The position numbers and the translations under genes are program-made. 18,288 bases of DNA from Candidatus Omnitrophota bacterium (lineage in GTDB: Bacteria; Omnitrophota; Gorgyraeia; Gygaellales; Profunditerraquicolaceae). The DNA lies in the NCBI GenBank assembly GCA_017995695.1, contig JAGOIJ010000016.1:1-18288 (forward strand). The letters run 5' to 3'. How positions within the stretch are numbered: position 1 is the first letter of the stretch; each line of letters begins with the position of its first letter. Positions 1 to 8,009 of the stretch are shown here, one piece after another. The notes below the pieces were generated by a model. That model saw only the letters and a program-made list of their open reading frames with translations. It searched no databases and was not told the origin of the DNA.

Positions 1-765
1 CGTGATCCTTTTAGCCCACTCTATGATCCTCATGCTCATCGGGAATACAAAGAAATAGTCGAGACATGGTATGAACGGTTAGATTTAGTTTTGGCAGATG
101 TGATGGCAGCTCTCGGAAGCGATGACACTATAATCGTTTTATCGGATCATGGGTTTACCGGTTTTCGTAGGGCGGTGCATCTTAACAGTTGGCTGCAGAA
201 TGCCGGATTCCTAACGGTGAAGGCTGGGGCTGAGAAAGCGGAGGATTTACTCAAAAACGTAGATTGGCAGAAAACCAAAGCTTATTCATTGGGTTTTGGC
301 GGGATATATCTCAATCAGCAAGGCAGGGAAGGTTCAGGTATTGTTGCTTCCGGCCAAGAGGCAGAATCATTAAAAAAGGAAATACAGGAGAAGTTGCTTG
401 CTTGGACTGATGGAGATAAAGGTGAGCCGGTGGTAAGCAACGTTTATAGCAAGGAAGAAATGGTATGGGGCGCATACGCTAACGAAGCGCCTGATCTTTT
501 TGTTGGTTTTAATAAGGGTTTCCGGGCTTCTTGGCAGACAGCCTTAGGCGCAGCTCCCGGGCCTGTTATTGAAGATAATCTTAAGAAGTGGTCAGGGGAT
601 CATTTGGTTGACCCTTCATTGGTGCCAGGGGTATTGTTTATGAATAAACAGATCGTAACGCAGGATCCATCAATTATGGATGTCGCTCCCACAATTCTTT
701 CGATTATTGGCTATAGCGTGGATGAGTTGCGCTCGATGGATCTTGACGGGAAGAATCTTCTGTAG
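1..765 (+). CDS. Alkaline-phosphatase-superfamily phosphodiesterase (type I phosphodiesterase/nucleotide pyrophosphatase type), 5' truncated
   Basis: The reading frame is open from base 1, so the gene begins outside the window; 254 codons remain, ending in TAG. The fragment shows the superfamily's metal-site signatures: a DPHAH segment at fragment residues 9-13, VLSDHGF around residues 46-52 (Asp49 and His50 as ligands), and SGDH at 198-201 followed by a short segment on rising hydrophobic strands. The C-terminus ends in the usual 'MDVAPTIL...DLDGKNLL' pattern of these hydrolases. In this family two metal ions support hydrolysis of phosphate or sulfate mono- and diesters. The substrate cannot be told from the fragment, and any N-terminal signal peptide or catalytic Thr/Ser is missing. 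The gene converges on the arylsulfotransferase-like gene with only 9 bases between stops and no obvious terminator. A sulfatase-type or phosphoglycerol-transferase-like role is an alternative. Confidence 0.85.
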   Translation, partial: RDPFSPLYDPHAHREYKEIVETWYERLDLVLADVMAALGSDDTIIVLSDHGFTGFRRAVHLNSWLQNAGFLTVKAGAEKAEDLLKNVDWQKTKAYSLGFGGIYLNQQGREGSGIVASGQEAESLKKEIQEKLLAWTDGDKGEPVVSNVYSKEEMVWGAYANEAPDLFVGFNKGFRASWQTALGAAPGPVIEDNLKKWSGDHLVDPSLVPGVLFMNKQIVTQDPSIMDVAPTILSIIGYSVDELRSMDLDGKNLL

Positions 766-774
766 GGCGTAACA

Positions 775-2229
775 TTATCTTAAATCCTTGAGTTTCGGAT
801 AGCGTTCAAAATCAACGATCCGCATCATGCGGTAAATAGTCGCTCGTTCATTATTGTTATTCCTCATCTCCGGATTATAAAACTCCCAGACAATAGAGCC
901 GTCCTTAGTTACCTCAAAGACGCGGCCCGTGTCACTCTCGGTGATAAGGGTATTTCCGTTAGGCAGGCGTTGATTTCCTCCACGGCTTTTTGAAAAGAAT
1001 CCCTGAGGAGGATTTGCTTTATATTCCCATTCGATTTTCTTTGTCTGAGGGTTAACCTCTAGAACGCGAGAATAATTTCTGGTGCGAAATCCATTATCAA
1101 ATACCAGGATATTCCCGTTTTCAAGGAGGGTGGGATGATGCTGTCCATCTAAATCATTTTCACCCCATTGCCACACGGTTTTTTCTTGTTGCGGGTCAAT
1201 GATGACAATTTGATTGGTGTTTCTAATGGAGATGAGTAGGTCTCCTTTTTTGCACACCCCTGCGATATCCTTATCGAGTATTTCGATGCTATTGGCGTGA
1301 AAGATATCCAATGGATTATCGTTTTCCCACCTATCGACAAACAATTGCTTTAGATGTCTTGGGTTAGTTATCCAGGGATATATCTTCAGTAACTCTTTAA
1401 ACCTTATTTTATTACGTAAGGCTTTGAGTAGCGAGAATTGTTTCTTGATCTTGCCGTCTGGGCTAAGTTGAACGACATAGTCCATAAAAACAGGGAAAGG
1501 GATACCGTTTTTAAAGATGAATTCTTCTTTCCCGGTTAAGCCATAGATATCTTGATTTTCAGTAACACCTAGATCATGATGGAACATCAAGGTGCTAACC
1601 CATTGGACGTGCGAATCCCAGCTGATTTTCGTAAGCCGTTTATATTTGACTATGGCAAGAAGCTCGCCAGTCTTAAGCATTTCTATGTGGTGCCAGTTGT
1701 CGTTATCTTTTTCATTTACAAACCAGGTGTGTAATATCTTGCCACCGTTATCCATAAGATGGGCCTGATTAAGGTGTCTTGAGTTATAGATATTAATACC
1801 TGGAAAAGAAGACTGGCGATCATGTTTGATTACGCCTGTTTGCTGTATTGTAGTCTGTGATGGCACCCATGATGCATAGGGTAGCGACGCAAGTTCTTCT
1901 TTCGATGATCCTACGTTATCGCTGATGGTATTCAGTTGTTTAACGGTAACCACCGCGATGAGCGCGCAAAATAATAATGCACTCGTTAATAACAAGGTGA
2001 TTGTGCGGTAGGTATGTAATGCTTTTAAAGGTATTAACAACAACCGGTACATAAGGCTAGCTACACCCAGGCAGGCGATAAACCAGGTGAGGATAATCGC
2101 GGTTAAAAGAAAAACGAAGAAAAAAGGTAGGTTATCCGTTAGACTAATGAGATATCCTACGATGATGAGCGAAGCCAGCGTTGTTATGCTTACGGTAAAA
2201 ATTGAAGGTTTGTAAGGGATGTTGCGCAT
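775..2229 (-). CDS. Membrane-anchored arylsulfotransferase (ASST)-like protein
   Basis: The protein has 484 aa from the chosen ATG, which has AAGGA eight bases upstream. In-frame ATG at 2253 and TTG at 2271 would add 8 or 14 residues but lack a comparable ribosome site. The first ~100 residues hold three hydrophobic helices. The rest is a repeat-rich, probably beta-propeller domain with ASST-family features: DIFHANSIEIL, VWQWGENDLDGQHHPTLLENGN, ILVFDNG, RLPNGNTLITES and GSIVWEFYNP. Known ASST enzymes move sulfate between phenolic compounds through a histidine; the conserved His positions (DIFHAN, GQHHP) are present here, but activity on aryl sulfates is inference. The soluble domain is expected to lie outside the cytoplasmic membrane. 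The gene is transcribed away from the CapA-like gene and convergent with the phosphodiesterase. Such anchored ASST-like proteins may have a non-catalytic or cell-surface role. Confidence 0.8.
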   Translation of the reverse strand: MRNIPYKPSIFTVSITTLASLIIVGYLISLTDNLPFFFVFLLTAIILTWFIACLGVASLMYRLLLIPLKALHTYRTITLLLTSALLFCALIAVVTVKQLNTISDNVGSSKEELASLPYASWVPSQTTIQQTGVIKHDRQSSFPGINIYNSRHLNQAHLMDNGGKILHTWFVNEKDNDNWHHIEMLKTGELLAIVKYKRLTKISWDSHVQWVSTLMFHHDLGVTENQDIYGLTGKEEFIFKNGIPFPVFMDYVVQLSPDGKIKKQFSLLKALRNKIRFKELLKIYPWITNPRHLKQLFVDRWENDNPLDIFHANSIEILDKDIAGVCKKGDLLISIRNTNQIVIIDPQQEKTVWQWGENDLDGQHHPTLLENGNILVFDNGFRTRNYSRVLEVNPQTKKIEWEYKANPPQGFFSKSRGGNQRLPNGNTLITESDTGRVFEVTKDGSIVWEFYNPEMRNNNNERATIYRMMRIVDFERYPKLKDLR

Positions 2230-2323
2230 CGTCTTTGTCCTTAATTTTACCATAGTAGTTCGTATTATCAACCACTTTAGTTTTTTAGGTTCGCCTAGCG
2301 CGGGGTATCTATAATCTGCGGTA

Positions 2324-2352
2324 TTGCTCGGAAGAAAATTCGTATGTATAAT
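2324..2352 (+). promoter_or_regulatory. Sigma-70-like promoter for the CapA-family gene
   Basis: TTGCTC (2324-2329), a 17-bp spacer and a perfect TATAAT (2347-2352) precede the gene. Transcription would start near 2359, leaving a leader of about 35 nt before ATG 2394. That ATG has no clear Shine-Dalgarno sequence. Confidence 0.65.
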
Positions 2353-2393
2353 AATTAGTTAAGGATCCTTATTCAAAACTTTTAAACATAAAT

Positions 2394-3335
2394 ATGCTAA
2401 TTGCAATCTCAACACCCTACAATGCGCGCGAAAGTCTTTATTGGCTCTTGAAATACTTTTTTGGGCCTAGTAAAAGATTCGCAGATTTAGTTTCAGCCCT
2501 CCCTCAACAAGGTGACCTTAACCCATGCATTACGCCAACAGTATCTTTAGTTTTTGCAGGTGATATCATGCCACTCGGCAATCATAAGCTTTCGGTGGAT
2601 TCTAAGTTGAGGGAATTTATCAGAAGCGGCGATTATTTCATCGCAAATTTTGAAGGGACAATTACCGATAGGCCGAACAAAGCCTTCTTTTCCCCATCGT
2701 TTAAAAAACACAGTAGAGCAGTTGTTAAGCAGCTGGAGTTATTTTCGCCTGCACATAAGACTATTCTTTGTGTTTCGAATAACCATGCGTGCGATTTTGG
2801 AAAGGATGCTTTGTATGCATCCGTTTCAGAGCTGCGAAGATGCCATTTTCGCGTATTCGGATTACGAGAGGACCCTTTCATCGATATTAATACAGAGCTA
2901 AGAATTGTGAGTGGTACCATGTGGTTGAATCGAGCGTGCAATTATGTCAGCGCGCTTGGTTCTGCAAGGGAATATGTAAAACCAGGTGCATGCACGATCC
3001 TCTTCCCGCACTTTGGCTATGAGCATGAATGGTACCCTCGCCCGGCAATAGTGGCTCAGGCGCGATCGTTACTTAAGGATTTCGACGCAGTGGTTGGCCA
3101 CCACACGCACTGTCCGCAGCCTGTCACCAGCGAATCGGTAGGAGGAGTTAATAAGCTGCTTGCGTATTCTTTGGGAAATTTTATAGGCGCCTTCAAGAAA
3201 AAAGGGTATCAGTCAGGGATTGTGCTTAAGGTGTGTCTGGGGAAGAATAATACAGGCGCATGGTTGGTTTCGCGCGTTGAATGGCGCTTCATTTATTGTA
3301 AAGTATTGCCTAACGGCGATTGTGTGGTAACATAG
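2394..3335 (+). CDS. CapA-family (poly-gamma-glutamate capsule biosynthesis type) metallophosphatase-fold protein
   Basis: The protein has 313 aa. The metallophosphatase-type motifs appear in order: AGDIMPLGN (Asp57), ANFEGTI (Glu87), SNNHACDFG (Asn130, His131), LFPHFGYEHE (His206), VVGHHTHCPQP (His236-His239) and AYSLGNF near 258-263. This is the pattern of the PGA_cap family, whose members take part in poly-gamma-glutamate or other capsule-related export and whose fold is that of calcineurin-like phosphoesterases. No signal peptide or membrane helix is evident in the first 50 residues, unlike anchored CapA. An in-frame TAA at 2352-2354 with no start codon after it fixes ATG 2394 as the start. 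No capB or capC neighbours are present, so capsule synthesis itself is not supported; the protein may be a stand-alone hydrolase. The M42 peptidase gene follows 53 nt downstream on the same strand. Confidence 0.85.
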   Translation: MLIAISTPYNARESLYWLLKYFFGPSKRFADLVSALPQQGDLNPCITPTVSLVFAGDIMPLGNHKLSVDSKLREFIRSGDYFIANFEGTITDRPNKAFFSPSFKKHSRAVVKQLELFSPAHKTILCVSNNHACDFGKDALYASVSELRRCHFRVFGLREDPFIDINTELRIVSGTMWLNRACNYVSALGSAREYVKPGACTILFPHFGYEHEWYPRPAIVAQARSLLKDFDAVVGHHTHCPQPVTSESVGGVNKLLAYSLGNFIGAFKKKGYQSGIVLKVCLGKNNTGAWLVSRVEWRFIYCKVLPNGDCVVT

Positions 3336-3376
3336 CAATAAGAGGCAATGAGATAATATTGTTTATAGATTATTCT

Positions 3377-3384
3377 AAAGGAGG
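3377..3384 (+). promoter_or_regulatory. Shine-Dalgarno site that sets the M42 peptidase start
   Basis: AAAGGAGG lies four bases before ATG 3389. It selects this start over an in-frame ATG at 3320, which would add 23 residues, overlap the CapA gene end and have no ribosome site. Confidence 0.75.
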
Positions 3385-3388
3385 TTGT

Positions 3389-4420
3389 ATGGACGGATTA
3401 TTAAAGAAGATACTTGAGGCGCCAGGGATTTCTGGTTACGAAGGAGGGATAGCAGCAATTATGTCTGCTGAGCTTAAGAAATCCTGTGACGACGTTAAAT
3501 TGGATGCGTTTGGCAATGTTATTGCGCGTAAAGGAAAAGGAAAACACAAGATAATGCTTGCTGCGCACATGGATGAAGTCGGATTGCTCGTAAAATATAT
3601 CACCAAGGAAGGTTACGTGCATTTTGTAAAAGTCGGCGGCGTCGATGATCGGATCTTGCCTGCCCAGCGCGTGGTGGTTAAGGCAAAAAAGGGTGATTGT
3701 CTTGGCGTGATCGGAGCGAAGCCACCGCACCTGCTTAAGGATGAGGATAGAAATAAACCGCTTAAGTATGAAGATATGTTTATTGATATCGGCTGCAAAA
3801 GCAAGGAGGAAGCAGAAAAAAGAGTGGCGATAGGCGATATGGTTATTTTTGAGCCGAATGCTGGGGTATTGCATGAAAACCTTTATTATGGCAAGGCTGT
3901 TGATAATCGGATCGGTTGTTTTGCTTTGCTTAAGATTATGCAGACATTAAAAGCTAAGGCAGAAGTTTACGCAGTAGCTACCGTGCAAGAAGAGGTTGGA
4001 TTGAAAGGAGCGCGGACTTCGGCTTTTCGCGTAAGTCCTGATTTTGCGCTGGCGATTGATACCAATGTTGCCGGAGATACGCCTCAGATAAGCGAGCGTG
4101 AGTCTGGCCTCAAGCTTGGGGCAGGCGCAGGGATTACGATTATTGAGGCATCCGGACGGGGGTTAATCGTTAATGAAAAAATAAAAGAAGCGCTTGTCTC
4201 AACGGCAAAACAGCACAAGATTAAATATCAGATTAGCGTTATTGAGGGCGGGATGACTGATGGGGCAATGATTTATATGAATAAGGAAGGAGTGCCGACG
4301 GGCGTGGTGAGTATCCCTTGCCGTTATATTCATTCTCCCACCGGCGTTTTTAATATTGAAGATGTTGAGGCCGCGATTAAGCTCGTTAGTAAGGCGGTAG
4401 AACGTTTCGTTTCTCTGTAA
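3389..4420 (+). CDS. M42-family metallopeptidase (glutamyl aminopeptidase / endoglucanase M type)
   Basis: The protein has 343 aa, the usual size for this family of cytosolic, dinuclear-metal, dodecameric TET aminopeptidases that trim peptides. Visible metal and catalytic residues are His60 and Asp62 in AAHMDEVG, Asp172 in AVDNRIG (bridging ligand), Glu201 and Glu202 in TVQEEVGLKGA (general base and ligand), Asp224 in AIDTN, and His315 in YIHSP. The protein looks complete and has no signal peptide. It is followed 29 nt later by crtI on the same strand and may be co-transcribed, but no functional link to carotenoids is known. Substrate preference among M42 members cannot be read from the sequence; older annotations call such proteins cellulase M. 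Confidence 0.93.
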   Translation: MDGLLKKILEAPGISGYEGGIAAIMSAELKKSCDDVKLDAFGNVIARKGKGKHKIMLAAHMDEVGLLVKYITKEGYVHFVKVGGVDDRILPAQRVVVKAKKGDCLGVIGAKPPHLLKDEDRNKPLKYEDMFIDIGCKSKEEAEKRVAIGDMVIFEPNAGVLHENLYYGKAVDNRIGCFALLKIMQTLKAKAEVYAVATVQEEVGLKGARTSAFRVSPDFALAIDTNVAGDTPQISERESGLKLGAGAGITIIEASGRGLIVNEKIKEALVSTAKQHKIKYQISVIEGGMTDGAMIYMNKEGVPTGVVSIPCRYIHSPTGVFNIEDVEAAIKLVSKAVERFVSL

Positions 4421-4449
4421 GCATTAAGCAGAAAGGAATACGTAAAGAT

Positions 4450-5910
4450 ATGTCAAAAAAAGTGGCGATCGTAGGGGCTGGTGTTGGTGGTTTAGCTACT
4501 GCTGCTCGTCTTGCGCAAAGAGGGTATCAGGTGCAGGTTTTTGAAAAGCTTGCTGCTTGCGGTGGGCGATGCCACTTGCTTGAGGATAAGGGTTTTAAAT
4601 TTGATATGGGGCCTTCGTTTGTGCTTATGCCAGATTTCTTTGAGGAAGTTTTTCAAGATTGTAAAGAAAATATAAAAGATTACCTTAATCTCGTTTCAAT
4701 AGATCCTAGTTACAAACTTTGGTATCCTGATGGAGAAACGTTCACCGCTTATAGGGATAGTGAGCAGACAAAGGCAGAGCTTGAAAGAATCGAAAAGGGC
4801 GCAGCATTAAAATTCGAAAGTTTTATTGCTGAAACAAGGCGTCTTTACAATGAGGTGAGGCCGCTGCTTTATAATTGTTTCACCCCACAACATGCGCTCA
4901 ATCCTCGTTATTGGAGCCTGATTGGTAAGATCCGCGCTTTTGATTCATATTGGAATTTAGCGAGAAAGTTTTTTCGTTCGGAAAAGCTTTGTTATGCTTT
5001 CACCTTTGAGGCAATGTTCATGGGGGTTTCTCCTTTTAATGCTCCTGCTTTTTATAGCATCATTAGTTACGCTGATCACGTGCAGAAGATCTTTCATCCT
5101 CTTGGAGGGATGTATCAGATACCGCTTGCTTTGAAGCGCATGGCAATGAAGTTTGGCGCTCGATTTCAATTTAATGCCCAGGTTCAACGCATTACTGAAC
5201 GAAAAGGCCATCTGCAGGTTAGAGTAGAGAATGCAGATCATGTCTTTGAGCAAGTTGTGGTTAATGCTGATTATGCGTATGCGCAGGCGGATATTCTTGA
5301 GAGAACGATTCCTAACTTCAAGTATTCTTGTTCAGTCTTTCTTATTTATTTAGGGCTGAACCAGAAACTAAAAGGACTGGCGCATCATAATTTATTCTTC
5401 GCAAAAGATTTGCGTAATAATCTTTCCCAGATCTTTAAAACCGGGGCTATCCCTGCAGATCCATCATTTTATGTGCATGTCCCTACCATAACCGATCCTT
5501 CATTGGCTCCTGAAGGGAAAGAAATCGTGTATATCTTAATACCAGTTGCTAATCTTCAAGGGAGCCGAGAAGATGTGCGTTGCGCGCAAGAGCGGTTACG
5601 CAGTCATGTCTTTGAGAAGATTAAGCAAGCGACGGGAGTTGCTTTGGATGGCTCGATTGAAGTAGAACATAGATTTTATCCTGATGATTTTGTTGATCGC
5701 TACAATATCCGGCACGGGGCGACATTTGGCTTAGCCCACAATCTTATGCAAAGCGCTTTTTTTAGGCCTCCTAATCTTGATCGGGAAATCAAAAATCTTT
5801 TCTTTGTGGGTGCCAGCACCCAACCTGGTGGAGGATTGCCTGTTGTGATTGCCAGTTCTCGCATTGTTGCTGATTTGATACAAAAAGATCGCAGGATTAA
5901 TGCTTTTTGA
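4450..5910 (+). CDS. crtI: Phytoene desaturase (carotenoid CrtI-type FAD oxidoreductase)
   Basis: The protein has 486 aa, typical of bacterial CrtI, which introduces double bonds into 15-cis-phytoene to give lycopene or a partly desaturated product. The N-terminus carries the FAD Rossmann motif VAIVGAGVGGL (Gly9, Gly11, Gly14) followed by EKLAACGGRCH and the family signature FDMGPSFVLMPD. The C-terminus has the CrtI signature FFVGASTQPGGGLPVVIASS that closes the FAD site. It acts as a peripheral membrane protein. A ribosome site AAAGGA lies 12 nt before the ATG, a rather long spacing. The gene follows the M42 peptidase, and its 3' end overlaps the convergent ispH by 14 bp. The linked crtB and lycopene cyclase genes support a phytoene desaturase role over other CrtI-like enzymes (CrtN, CrtD, CrtO), but the number of desaturation steps is not determined. 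Confidence 0.93.
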   Translation: MSKKVAIVGAGVGGLATAARLAQRGYQVQVFEKLAACGGRCHLLEDKGFKFDMGPSFVLMPDFFEEVFQDCKENIKDYLNLVSIDPSYKLWYPDGETFTAYRDSEQTKAELERIEKGAALKFESFIAETRRLYNEVRPLLYNCFTPQHALNPRYWSLIGKIRAFDSYWNLARKFFRSEKLCYAFTFEAMFMGVSPFNAPAFYSIISYADHVQKIFHPLGGMYQIPLALKRMAMKFGARFQFNAQVQRITERKGHLQVRVENADHVFEQVVVNADYAYAQADILERTIPNFKYSCSVFLIYLGLNQKLKGLAHHNLFFAKDLRNNLSQIFKTGAIPADPSFYVHVPTITDPSLAPEGKEIVYILIPVANLQGSREDVRCAQERLRSHVFEKIKQATGVALDGSIEVEHRFYPDDFVDRYNIRHGATFGLAHNLMQSAFFRPPNLDREIKNLFFVGASTQPGGGLPVVIASSRIVADLIQKDRRINAF

Positions 5911-6742
5911 GGGTTTTTAAATAGCGGATAATCTCTTGCGTGGTGTTATCGGGGGTTGATGCCCCTGCAGTAATTCCTACCGAACGAGCTTTCGCAAACC
6001 ATCTGACATTAATATCTTTCTTTGCGCTTACCCAATAGCTGCGCGCATTAAGAGATTTTGCTATTTGGTAAAGGCGTTTAGTATTAGCGCTGTGTTTTGA
6101 GCCGATAACAATCATGACGTCATTTTTTAATGGCATGGTTTTTATCTCTTCCTGTTTTTGGCGCGTCGGTCGGCAAATCGTATTAAAAAATCTAACCTCA
6201 GGGATGTATTTCTTTAAGAGAGCTACTATGGTAAGCACCTCATCAAGATTTTGGGTTGATTGAACCACGACGCAGGCTTTCTTGATCTTACGGATTCGAG
6301 AAAGAGGTATGGTTTCGTATCGGTCAATGATTATGGCTTTCTTCCGCAAGTGCCCTGCAATGCCGCGTACCTCATCGTGGCGTTTGTCTCCTATGATGAT
6401 TACGGTGCAGCCGGAGTTTTCCATTCTTTGGGCGATCTGGTGAATTTCTTTAACCATAGGACAGGTAGCGTCAAAGATTTGGAAACCAAGTTTCGCTGCT
6501 TTTTTAAGCGTTGCAAGCGAAGTGCCGTGCGCGCGAATCAGCAGCGTTTTGTTATTCCCGTTAGTGAGGTGGTTGATTTTATGAATTCCTGCTTCTTCGA
6601 TGGCGGAGACCACCTCTTCATTATGCACAATATCGCCGAGCATATACACATTCTTCCCTGCCTGGGCAGTTTTCAAGGCGATATCGATTGCTCGTTTTAC
6701 TCCAAAGCAGAAGCCCGCGGATTTCGCTACGTTGATTTCCAT
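5897..6742 (-). CDS. ispH: 4-hydroxy-3-methylbut-2-enyl diphosphate reductase
   Basis: IspH (LytB) catalyses the last step of the MEP pathway, reducing HMBPP to IPP and DMAPP with a [4Fe-4S] cluster in the cytosol. The 281-aa protein keeps the three cluster cysteines (Cys12 in SAGFCFGV, Cys94 in DATCPMV, Cys190 in FNTICRPTRQ). It also keeps the substrate and catalytic residues expected of the family: His40, His72 (RAHGT), His122 and Glu124 (RHDEVRG), Thr162 (QSTQ) and GASTPD near the C-terminus. It is translated from ATG 6742, which lies inside the 3' end of crtB (16-bp overlap), with AAAGGG upstream, so it is translationally coupled to phytoene synthase. This ties precursor supply to carotenoid synthesis. 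It also implies that the organism uses the MEP route. Confidence 0.96.
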   Translation of the reverse strand: MEINVAKSAGFCFGVKRAIDIALKTAQAGKNVYMLGDIVHNEEVVSAIEEAGIHKINHLTNGNNKTLLIRAHGTSLATLKKAAKLGFQIFDATCPMVKEIHQIAQRMENSGCTVIIIGDKRHDEVRGIAGHLRKKAIIIDRYETIPLSRIRKIKKACVVVQSTQNLDEVLTIVALLKKYIPEVRFFNTICRPTRQKQEEIKTMPLKNDVMIVIGSKHSANTKRLYQIAKSLNARSYWVSAKKDINVRWFAKARSVGITAGASTPDNTTQEIIRYLKTLKKH

Positions 6743-7602
6743 AGGTAATTGCCCTTTAGGATTGTTGCCGCAATGATCCTTTTTCTATTAAAAGCATTAA
6801 CAAAGGCGCGCGTAGAAAATACATCGTAGTTGTTTCGTTCGATCGCATCAAGGATACCAGCGTACATATCCTTCATCAGTGTTACGACTAGCCTTGAGCG
6901 CACATCCGCAATAAAGGGGATGCCGCGTTCTGCGTCTTTGAAATAGTTTCGCGCGCGTTGTATTTGGAATTTCATTAATTTAATGAAGCGCGGGGATACC
7001 CGTCCATAGGCAATATCATCTTCATTGACCTCAAACGTTTTCATCTCATCCCATGGTAGATACAGTCTGCCGCGCTGGAAATCTTCTTTAATGTCTCGTA
7101 GGATATTGGTAAGTTGCATTGCCATGCCAAGATTGATGGCATAACGATGTGTCACCGTATGCGTCGATCCTAAGATCTTAACCATCAGTAGCCCAACGAC
7201 TCCTGCAACATGGTAACAATATTTTGAAAGTTCATTATAGGTATAGTAACGATTTTTTTCAAGATCCATCTGCATCCCAGCTAATAGTTCATCGAAATAA
7301 GCCTTTGGTATTGCGTAGTGTTTGATCGTCGATTTGAATGCAGCAAGCAGGCAATTGTCAGTATGGGTATCTGTGTAGGCAGCCTCGATATTTTCTTTAA
7401 TGCAAAAAAGGCTGCCTTGAGCAGAGGAGTTGCAAACGGCATCTACTGATTCATCACTCAAGCGGCAGATTGCATAAATGGCGTACGCGGCAAACCGTTT
7501 TTGCCGGGGGAGGAGTTTTGAGGCAGCATAAAACGTGGTTGCATAACGTTGGGTAATGGCTTCCGCTTCTCTAAAGCCTAGCTCAACAATACCTTTGTCC
7601 AT
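6727..7602 (-). CDS. crtB: 15-cis-phytoene synthase (squalene/phytoene synthase family)
   Basis: The protein has 291 aa from ATG 7602; a GTG at 7617 would give 296 aa but lies upstream of the predicted -10. It condenses two GGPP molecules head to head into phytoene. Both Mg-diphosphate-binding motifs are present: LSDESVD (Asp50-Asp54) and LTNILRDIKEDFQRGRLYLP (Asp170-Asp174), and the N-terminal 'RYATTFYAASKLLP' is typical of phytoene synthases. A TACAAT hexamer ends six bases before the ATG, so the message is probably leaderless; no Shine-Dalgarno sequence is seen. The gene is divergent from the lycopene cyclase operon and leads the crtB-ispH unit. Squalene or dehydrosqualene synthase is a less likely reading, given crtI and the cyclase genes next door. 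Confidence 0.93.
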   Translation of the reverse strand: MDKGIVELGFREAEAITQRYATTFYAASKLLPRQKRFAAYAIYAICRLSDESVDAVCNSSAQGSLFCIKENIEAAYTDTHTDNCLLAAFKSTIKHYAIPKAYFDELLAGMQMDLEKNRYYTYNELSKYCYHVAGVVGLLMVKILGSTHTVTHRYAINLGMAMQLTNILRDIKEDFQRGRLYLPWDEMKTFEVNEDDIAYGRVSPRFIKLMKFQIQRARNYFKDAERGIPFIADVRSRLVVTLMKDMYAGILDAIERNNYDVFSTRAFVNAFNRKRIIAATILKGNYLWKST

Positions 7603-7608
7603 GAAGCT

Positions 7609-7636
7609 ATTGTACACGTAATTTTGATCATGGAAA
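7609..7636 (-). promoter_or_regulatory. Probable leaderless promoter of crtB-ispH
   Basis: On the minus strand TACAAT (7614-7609) is followed by six bases and then ATG 7602. A weak -35 TTTCCA (7636-7631) lies 16 bp upstream. Initiation about seven bases after the -10 would put the A of ATG at or next to the transcript start. Confidence 0.5.
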
Positions 7637-7661
7637 AGATATTTTCGTCGAAAGGTTTAAT

Positions 7662-7690
7662 TTGAAATAACTTAGTTATTGGGCTACAAT
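7662..7690 (+). promoter_or_regulatory. Sigma-70-like promoter of the lycopene cyclase operon, probably leaderless
   Basis: TTGAAA (7662-7667), a 17-bp spacer and TACAAT (7685-7690) form a near-consensus promoter. ATG 7698 lies seven bases after the -10, so the transcript should begin at or within a base or two of the start codon. No Shine-Dalgarno sequence is present. Confidence 0.65.
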
Positions 7691-7697
7691 AATAATC

Positions 7698-8009
7698 ATG
7701 TCAGAATATCTTTGGGTATTGTGTTTATCGTTAAGTCTGCCATTTGTCTTAAGTTTTTGGCCATCGCTTAAATTTTACAGGAATACTAATGCCCTTTTGG
7801 CAAGCATTGCTTTGATTGTTGTGCTCTTCGGTGCATGGGATATTTTTGCAACGTGGCGCGGACACTGGAGTTTTAATCCTAGTAAAGTGATGGGCATGTA
7901 TATTGTTAATCTGCCGCTTGAGGAGGTTTTGTTCTTTGTGGTTATTCCGTTTTGTTGTATTTTCACCTGGGAAGCGTTGACATTCATTAGCCGAGGGAAG
8001 AAACGATGA
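7698..8009 (+). CDS. crtYc: Lycopene cyclase subunit, CrtYc-like half
   Basis: This is a 103-aa, three-helix membrane protein with the heterodimeric lycopene cyclase domain signatures: WDIFATWRGHWSFNP (47-61) and NLPLEEVLFFVVIPF (71-85). The PLEE pair (Glu75, Glu76) is the conserved acidic site of this cyclase class. In Gram-positive bacteria CrtYc and CrtYd act together to cyclise lycopene ends; archaea and fungi have fused versions. Here the two halves are separate genes overlapping by 4 bp (ATGA), which fits equimolar synthesis. The product is most likely a beta-ring carotenoid, but related pairs (CrtYe/Yf) make epsilon or C50 gamma rings, so ring type is inference. Confidence 0.88.
   Translation: MSEYLWVLCLSLSLPFVLSFWPSLKFYRNTNALLASIALIVVLFGAWDIFATWRGHWSFNPSKVMGMYIVNLPLEEVLFFVVIPFCCIFTWEALTFISRGKKR

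Noticed and set aside
3320..3388. Upstream start for the M42 peptidase
   Set aside because: It would overlap the CapA gene end and add 23 residues without family similarity. A full Shine-Dalgarno sequence sits before ATG 3389.
3401..3874. 157-codon open frame on - inside the M42 peptidase gene
   Set aside because: It is antisense to a complete metallopeptidase, has no motif and no ribosome site; it is a shadow frame.
6260..6748. 162-codon open frame on + opposite ispH
   Set aside because: It lies wholly antisense to ispH, which keeps all its Fe-S and catalytic residues. No ribosome site or promoter was found for it.
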